Shown piece by piece: positions 58,131 through 64,000 of a stretch of DNA of 64,000 nt (its first letter is position 1; every line of letters starts with the position of its first letter). The notes under the pieces are model-generated. The model was not told the origin of the DNA. It made no database searches and saw only the letters and a list, made by a program, of their open reading frames with translations. The DNA is from an uncultured Flavobacteriaceae bacterium (GTDB taxonomy: Bacteria > Bacteroidota > Bacteroidia > Flavobacteriales > Flavobacteriaceae), in contig CALLVX010000034.1 in assembly GCA_938010765.1 (NCBI GenBank), positions 1-64,000 on the forward strand. Reading direction: 5' to 3'. Position numbers and translations under genes: made by a program.

Positions 58131-59462
58131 TTAACTGTTCAACAATCGGTTCGATTGATTGATAAAGATCTCCGAGAATATTTTTTCTTCTCCAATTCTA
58201 ATACTTGATACTTTAGGGTGCGGTAGCATCAGAGCTCCTGGATTAAAAGGAATCAGTGCTGCGGTAAGTGCTTTAGGTCGTATAGTGGTCAACTGTTCTG
58301 GCAGATGTGTCAGATGGGGAGCTGTAGTGGCAATTTCAGGAGCACTAAAATCTCCTTCTTTATTATAGCGCCAATAGGTTCTTCTATTTTTAAATCGAAG
58401 TTCAAAAACCGGATGCGGAATTCTATTGTCGAGCGCGGTGATCCTTGTTTTCAAAAAACCTGCGGCATCGAGTAGGCTAAATGGCGAATTGGGTTCATCA
58501 AAACGGATATCAATGACCCCAAGGTGATTCCTGTCATACAGCGAATCATTTAAATGTACTGTATATCTAATTTCAGGATTGCCATCCGGTGTAACCTTGA
58601 GGGTATAGGTACCAGCAAGAATATCGGGCGAGTCGGGGTTGGTCTCATCAACCTTGGCAAAGTTGAGTGATACCCGTTCTAGCACCTCACTGCCCGTTTT
58701 GGAAACTGTCTTTACAACATTGTTATCTTGATCTTCCAGGACAAAATCAATAGTAGTGATTGCAGCTTCTTTTTGAAGGGAGTAACCAAATTTATGAGGT
58801 AGTAAAACGCGATCTGCATTACTTACAAATCGTCTATCCTTGATATCTTCCCAAAGTAGGGGGTCACTACCATCGGTATGTTCAATTGCTTCCCTTAGTA
58901 CGCCGGCAAAGTCTATCAATTCGCCCATTTCATAAAGCTCCCCTGGCTGATGAGTCTTTAACTCGCGGGCCAGTTGCAAGCTCTTGTAGGTAGGAGCGGT
59001 GTCTTCATCGAGCTCCGTTTTGTCCTTGTTGGAAAAATAATACACGGCTGGGGAAACAAAACTGAAGCTATGATTCGTAATGGTTTTAAAAAAAGATAAC
59101 TTTGATTGAATTTCGAATGCCAAATTTACTAGAGTTGGTACTTTCAAGACCGGCTTGTACAGAGTTGCTCCACCTACATTTTCCGACAACACCTCGACTC
59201 CTACTATAAAACCTAAAGGCGTCTTAGAAAAAACTATGTTGTATTCGTTCATTCTAAGCAGTGTATCGGCCGTAGGTTTAATACTAAAAAGAGAATTTGT
59301 ATTGTACAGGTTGTTAACCAACTTCGTATTAATAAAGGCAGCCTTCTGATCTTTGTTTCTTTTAAAGAACGATGTATCATCATTGGTCGTAAGAAAATAG
59401 TCATGCATAATTTGCACCTCGAACAAACGTTTGTATAGTTTACTATTCATCGCATTCTGCAT
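58131..59462 (-). CDS. Conserved eCIS-locus hypothetical protein (443 aa)
   Basis: Overlaps the DUF4255 gene and lies directly upstream of the sheath; start FEVQIMHDYFLTT. Confidence 0.7.
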   Translation of the reverse strand: MQNAMNSKLYKRLFEVQIMHDYFLTTNDDTSFFKRNKDQKAAFINTKLVNNLYNTNSLFSIKPTADTLLRMNEYNIVFSKTPLGFIVGVEVLSENVGGATLYKPVLKVPTLVNLAFEIQSKLSFFKTITNHSFSFVSPAVYYFSNKDKTELDEDTAPTYKSLQLARELKTHQPGELYEMGELIDFAGVLREAIEHTDGSDPLLWEDIKDRRFVSNADRVLLPHKFGYSLQKEAAITTIDFVLEDQDNNVVKTVSKTGSEVLERVSLNFAKVDETNPDSPDILAGTYTLKVTPDGNPEIRYTVHLNDSLYDRNHLGVIDIRFDEPNSPFSLLDAAGFLKTRITALDNRIPHPVFELRFKNRRTYWRYNKEGDFSAPEIATTAPHLTHLPEQLTTIRPKALTAALIPFNPGALMLPHPKVSSIRIGEEKIFSEIFINQSNRLLNS

Positions 59463-60087
59463 TTATCATGGTCTCTATTGTATTGATAGTTTCTACAACC
59501 GGAGCATCTTGACCTGTGTTTTCCTGGATTTTAACGAGCCGTATTTTATACATCGCAAAAGGAACTTGCTTGCCTCCCAATGAGCCCCATAGGTGATTAA
59601 TTTGTTCGAATGTGAGTGTATATAACTCGACATTCAATCGTAGTTGATCTTTGATTTCCTGTGGAATATTGTTATCATTAGAAATTGATGTAAAGGGAGA
59701 GTTCTTTACGGTAAAGCTTTTTTTTGCCTGAAAGAATTGTACAATTGATGACAAACGATGCAAGGCAAACTCATAAGCATCCTGAAGATCCTTTCCCAAA
59801 GTCGCCGATATAAGGATGTAAAGATTCAGAAATACCGCAGGTTCTACATATCTAAAACCGTTGATTGTCCGTACCGTATTGCCATTGTTCTTTAAGGTGC
59901 TTTCTTCTTCAGAATTTACTAGGGTAATGACAATTTTATTATTAAGGTCGGCTCCCGCTTCCTCGCCCATTAAAGCGATGTTATGTAGAATTACATCATC
60001 TTGAGTAATGGTATCCCCAGGTCTTTTGTTCTGAAAGACATATTCACTGAGTTCATCCCGTAATAACTTTAAGGCCAATCCGATCAT
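59443..60087 (-). CDS. DUF4255 domain protein (Afp16-like tail terminator/cap)
   Basis: LALKLLRDELSEYVFQNKR...NKIVITLVNSEEESTLKN...FLNLYILISATLGKDLQDAYEFALHRLSSIVQFFQAK. Confidence 0.88.
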   Translation of the reverse strand: MIGLALKLLRDELSEYVFQNKRPGDTITQDDVILHNIALMGEEAGADLNNKIVITLVNSEEESTLKNNGNTVRTINGFRYVEPAVFLNLYILISATLGKDLQDAYEFALHRLSSIVQFFQAKKSFTVKNSPFTSISNDNNIPQEIKDQLRLNVELYTLTFEQINHLWGSLGGKQVPFAMYKIRLVKIQENTGQDAPVVETINTIETMINAECDE

Positions 60088-60161
60088 CGCTACTTTATTT
60101 TTTAAAGTGGTAGCGGGGGAAATTTATTATGGGGGTACTATACTAGTTAGGGGAAAGTGAA

Positions 60162-60193
60162 TATTGTTTTCGGGAGAATGAATCGAAACAATA
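60162..60193. promoter_or_regulatory. Candidate operator dyad upstream of the eCIS operon
   Basis: TATTGTTTTCG ... CGAAACAATA inverted repeat, ~75-105 nt upstream of the first eCIS start codon. Confidence 0.45.
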
Positions 60194-60260
60194 CTAATAC
60201 GCCACTTTTAAGGAGGCATCATTTATAGACCACAAGGTTTATAAAATGTGTCATGTAAGC

Positions 60261-60286
60261 AATCCCCTTTTTTGGGGATTTTTTTT
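60261..60286 (+). terminator. Plus-strand-oriented stem plus T-tract between LuxR gene and eCIS operon
   Basis: aatcccc-tttttt-ggggatt followed by tttttt. Confidence 0.5.
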
Positions 60287-60310
60287 CAATTATTCAAAAA
60301 CATCATCTTA

Positions 60311-61039
60311 TTATTGTAAAAGCGGCAATGCCCGTTTAACCAAATGTGCCGTATTTTTCACTTGGAATTTTTCAATGAGATTTTTACGATGTGATACCGC
60401 CGTATGATTACTGATAAAAAGTAAATCGGCAATCTGCTTTGAAGAAAAACCATCTGCAATAAGCTGTAAAACTTGTTTCTCTCGAGGAGAAATAACGAGG
60501 GTCGATTGCTTTGTAAAACACCTATCCTGCATAACTTTGGGGCCTCGAAAACAATGTTCTATCTTTTCTTTTTCAGAAATATCAAAAATATAGTTGATAG
60601 CTAGCAAACGCTGTTCCATTTGGTGAATGAGTAGTTCGTGCCTAACAAAAAATTTCTTGCCTAGTTTGTTCCTTATGCAGTATTTTAAAGTAAGTACATC
60701 CTGAACATATGGCAGCGTGACAAAATCTGAGATTGCCCCTTTAATTCGGCTTACATCATCGGGATCGACCAGCGAATACCAGAAATCCCAACCGCTATCC
60801 CGTAAAAGACTACAGCATCCGCCTAGAAGTTCCTTAAGCCTCAAATTACAATATAGAAATTGTCTTTTTTCTAAAAGATAAATCCCTACCATAGTATTTT
60901 TAGAATGCTCACAAGCTTCTATCAACGATGCCATTTTCGAAAAAAGTACGTGTTTCTCTAGAACATCCTCTATAAGAATCTGATCTGAATTTGTTAAATT
61001 CATTGAAATGGGGTTAGGTAAGCTCAAAGTATAAAACAA
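60311..61039 (-). CDS. LuxR-family transcriptional regulator with PAS-like N-terminus
   Basis: C-terminal ISPREKQVLQLIADGFSSKQIADLLFISNHTAVSHRKNLIEKFQVKNTAHLVKRA. Confidence 0.92.
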   Translation of the reverse strand: MFYTLSLPNPISMNLTNSDQILIEDVLEKHVLFSKMASLIEACEHSKNTMVGIYLLEKRQFLYCNLRLKELLGGCCSLLRDSGWDFWYSLVDPDDVSRIKGAISDFVTLPYVQDVLTLKYCIRNKLGKKFFVRHELLIHQMEQRLLAINYIFDISEKEKIEHCFRGPKVMQDRCFTKQSTLVISPREKQVLQLIADGFSSKQIADLLFISNHTAVSHRKNLIEKFQVKNTAHLVKRALPLLQ

Positions 61040-61493
61040 CCGCTAGCATATCGTCCCAATTTGTATGCTTGGTGTATTTTATTGTATACGTAGTACATTA
61101 TTCAACTTAGAAATGTATTTAAAAGGCTATAAATAATTCAGAAATTAAAATATCATGTACTATTATTCCTTCGATTATATTGTATCCATAAATTCAGGTC
61201 TACCATAAAAAAATAGCCTTTTTCTATTTGTTGTATATCTCTCTGCAATCATAGCAATCCCATAAAAGGTTTATTCACAACATTTTCCTTTTATCCAAAA
61301 GAAGATAGCGATACAAGTATTTCTTTTTTTCTTCTCAAAAATTATTCTTACTTTTCTGGTAGACTTGATGCAACAGTCATATTATATTCACTTACAGCCC
61401 AAGCCTAGTATTTTCCCTCAAAACATTTTGTTCTATCTACTATTACTTTTAAGTAAGTACTAGCTAGTATCATACTTATTAAAACCAAGTCAA

Positions 61494-63233
61494 ATGCCAA
61501 AACCAATTATAGACCTGCATTGCCACCCGGCAATGAAACCCAACGGCAATTCAGAGATTGGAAATATCTGGAAACCTTTTGTAAACGAAAAAGCCAAAGA
61601 TCTTTTTAAAACCGTGAGCCTACGAAAATTGTTAGTGGGTGGCATCGTTAAGAATATGGCAGTCTACACCCAATCGAACCTCGACAACTGCTACAAAGGT
61701 CAAAACAGATTGGTATTTGCTGCCATTTACCCCCCCGAGCGCCCTTTTATGAAACCAAGTCGGCCTTTTAAGGGAGGCTCCTGGGTGCAACGTACTTTAC
61801 TTAAGTGGATTTTCGGCAAAAAGGTTAAACGAGATGTCGATAACAAAATCATTCAGATGCTAACAGGTTTTTCAGAAGCACGTGCCAAGCGGTATGTAGA
61901 CCAAATTTACGATTCTGATAGCATCGACTATTTTGATATTGATTATAAAGAGGAGTACAACTATTTAAAAAATAGTCATTTAACATCATCCGAAAATACC
62001 GACTTTCCCAACAAGCCAACTTTTAGATTGGTCAAGAACTTCGCAGAATTCAAACAACATATCCCGAACAATGAAGTATTGGGGATTATCACCGCCGAAG
62101 GAATGCATGCCTTGGGCAACTATCGCAGTGCAGATCTTTTTTTTAAGGAGAGTATCGATTCCCTGGATCCTGCAGACCAGCAAAATTTACAAAATAGTTT
62201 CATCAACAATATTCAACGTTTGAAGAATGGTGCAGAATTCGAGTTCCCCCCTTTTTTTATAACTTTTTCGCATCATTTCAACAACTTGCTTTCGGGCCAC
62301 GCCAAGAGCTTTGCCGATGCCAAAAATAGAATTGTCCCAGGGTTCAAAGATGTGTTTGATCAACGTCTGGGAATTAACAAGGGGATTACCGCTTTTGGAA
62401 AACATCTGATAAAAGACCATTTGTTATCACGCACTAATGGCCCAAGAATATTGATCGATACCAAGCATATGTCGCTCAAGACCCGTAATGAGTTCATTCA
62501 AATCATCCGGGAGTTTAAACAAAATGGCGATGCCGTACCTATTATTTGTAGCCACACTGCCGTAAACGGCATTGCGACCAGGGCCAAAGCCGCCCAAAGG
62601 CCCGACATGAACAAATACGATGCCGATTCGTATGTAAGCCGTTGGGACATTAACCTTACCGACGAGGATATCACAGAAATCTTCGATTCGGATGGGGTTA
62701 TAGGGGTATGCATGCATGACGGGCGTATGCCGGGCGGTAAATTCAAAAAGCTATTGAAAGAAAACAGTCGAAAATTGGTTACCGACGAACCGGTAAAACG
62801 ATTGCATACACAAATGTTCCTCACGAACATCTTCCATATCCTTAAGGTGAATTTAGCACATATACGCACCAAAAACCAAGCAAACCCCACTGTGCCCATT
62901 GACGAAAAAGAAGCATGGAAAACCATTTGCCTGGGTACCGATAATGACGGTATTGTAGACCCTTTTGATCATTTTAATACCGCAGAAAAATTAGATGATT
63001 TTCAGTTTAGGGTTGCCAAAGCGATTCGGGAAAACAATAAACCTTTTATGAAAGACTACCGCATCTTATCACTCCCTTCCGAAACTCCGTTTAGCAAAGA
63101 AGAGCTTGCCGATTTACAGCTGGGCTTTACACCGGACCAAATAAGCGACGCGATTTTTTCAGATAACATGGTCCGTTTTTTAAGCACCTATTTTACTGAA
63201 GATTATTTGAACGGCCAGGGGGTGATCGTTTAG
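61494..63233 (+). CDS. Membrane-dipeptidase-like (peptidase M19 / amidohydrolase superfamily) protein
   Basis: PIIDLHCHPAMKP, VPIICSHTAVNG, ICLGTDNDGIVDPFDHF. Confidence 0.8.
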   Translation: MPKPIIDLHCHPAMKPNGNSEIGNIWKPFVNEKAKDLFKTVSLRKLLVGGIVKNMAVYTQSNLDNCYKGQNRLVFAAIYPPERPFMKPSRPFKGGSWVQRTLLKWIFGKKVKRDVDNKIIQMLTGFSEARAKRYVDQIYDSDSIDYFDIDYKEEYNYLKNSHLTSSENTDFPNKPTFRLVKNFAEFKQHIPNNEVLGIITAEGMHALGNYRSADLFFKESIDSLDPADQQNLQNSFINNIQRLKNGAEFEFPPFFITFSHHFNNLLSGHAKSFADAKNRIVPGFKDVFDQRLGINKGITAFGKHLIKDHLLSRTNGPRILIDTKHMSLKTRNEFIQIIREFKQNGDAVPIICSHTAVNGIATRAKAAQRPDMNKYDADSYVSRWDINLTDEDITEIFDSDGVIGVCMHDGRMPGGKFKKLLKENSRKLVTDEPVKRLHTQMFLTNIFHILKVNLAHIRTKNQANPTVPIDEKEAWKTICLGTDNDGIVDPFDHFNTAEKLDDFQFRVAKAIRENNKPFMKDYRILSLPSETPFSKEELADLQLGFTPDQISDAIFSDNMVRFLSTYFTEDYLNGQGVIV

Positions 63234-63280
63234 AATACTCAATTAGTTCATTCTCCTCTAACCTGACCAAAAAGAAAAGC

Positions 63281-64000
63281 ATGCTAACATACCTAAGAGC
63301 GGGACAAGTTCACCCGAAACATCTTTATTTTTTATTCGGTTTAACCATTGTAATGTGGTTAGCGGCCGATTTCACCCATATTCCCGGAATTCTATCACAT
63401 CCTCAGTTTACAGGACAAATAGATTCGGATCATCTAGAACATTTTATTGGCCAGGAGCATGGATTGTTCTTCTACAAGCTGTTCTTTTTTATTGATTTTA
63501 TATGGGCGCCAGTGCTTCTTATTGCCATTTGGATGTATGTAAAGGATAAATACTACAACCAAAATCCTGATAATAGAAAAATACTCTTTGCCATTTTCAC
63601 GCTAATTGCCTTCATCGCCCTTGGTTTTGACTATGCTGAAAACTGTATGTATCTTTTAAAAAAAGAATACCCAAAAAAAATCGCCGCCTATAAAATGGCT
63701 GCCTACGGGATTGTAGCCCTTTCAATAGTTTTGGTATTTCTTCATTATTCGTTTAAAAACTACCTCAGCGTCATACTCCGTTTTCTAAAGGCATCAATCT
63801 ATAGCCTAGTAATTCTTATCGTTTTAGGTTCCTTTCTTCCAAAGGCGACCCAAGTAAATTCCATTGTTGTGAATTTGTACGAACATCCATTAAATTTGGT
63901 AATTCTCTTTCTTGTAGCCCCCACTTTCGCAGTAGTATTAGCACATTATCCTAGCTATTTTTTCATTAATGAAAAGTATCGAAGTTGGTATATGGCCCGG
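63281..64000 (+). CDS. Polytopic membrane protein, truncated by window edge
   Basis: ATG at 63281 opens a frame MLTYLRAGQVHPKHLYFLFGLTIVMWLAADFTHIPG... with multiple hydrophobic helices to the end of the window. Confidence 0.65.
   Translation, partial: MLTYLRAGQVHPKHLYFLFGLTIVMWLAADFTHIPGILSHPQFTGQIDSDHLEHFIGQEHGLFFYKLFFFIDFIWAPVLLIAIWMYVKDKYYNQNPDNRKILFAIFTLIAFIALGFDYAENCMYLLKKEYPKKIAAYKMAAYGIVALSIVLVFLHYSFKNYLSVILRFLKASIYSLVILIVLGSFLPKATQVNSIVVNLYEHPLNLVILFLVAPTFAVVLAHYPSYFFINEKYRSWYMAR

Noticed and set aside
33000-59400. Many plus-strand ORFs of 60-220 aa in the eCIS region and elsewhere
   Set aside because: They are antisense to well-supported minus-strand genes, have low-complexity or implausible compositions and no recognisable domains.
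45000-60100. Prophage interpretation of sheath, tube and baseplate genes
   Set aside because: No terminase, portal, capsid, integrase or lysis genes visible; AAA ATPase, DUF4157, DUF4255 and CIS_TMP point to eCIS.

Overview
The window reads as a Flavobacteriaceae-like (Bacteroidetes) chromosome segment. The main feature is a ~36 kb, single-direction (minus strand) extracellular contractile injection system (eCIS; Afp/PVC/MAC-like) locus at ~23.6-60.1 kb. Recognisable parts are a DUF4255/terminator-like protein, one sheath, two tubes, DUF5908, a LysM tube/spike adaptor, a VgrG-like spike, PAAR, gp25, two very large baseplate proteins (1532 and 2361 aa), a tape-measure protein and an AAA ATPase. 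The cargo/accessory side has three DUF4157 proteins (two with a second HExxH motif, one with a CHAP/NlpC-like domain), a ParA ATPase, a vanadium-haloperoxidase/PAP2-like protein and an LRR protein. A LuxR-type regulator lies directly upstream. I did not recognise a tail-fibre (Afp13-like) gene. The left flank carries five tandem paralogous LRR genes with shared upstream sequence; one of them is bracketed by a duplicated typA 3' end plus terminator. The remainder is ordinary chromosomal content (typA, kdsA, LytS/LytTR pair, SulP transporter, persulfide-dioxygenase-like protein, TonB-receptor-like protein, and others). The most novel-looking signals are: (i) the 2361-aa baseplate protein appears to contain a dozen or more degenerate YegP/DUF1508-like modules; (ii) two Cys-rich helical proteins of unknown function sit between sheath and tube; (iii) an orphan ParA and a haloperoxidase-like enzyme lie in the cargo module; (iv) a chimeric exonuclease/GH30 pseudogene scar lies at the eCIS border; (v) the LRR cassette sits at the typA 3' end. 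All calls come from reading the sequence and the supplied ORF track; no database search was run.
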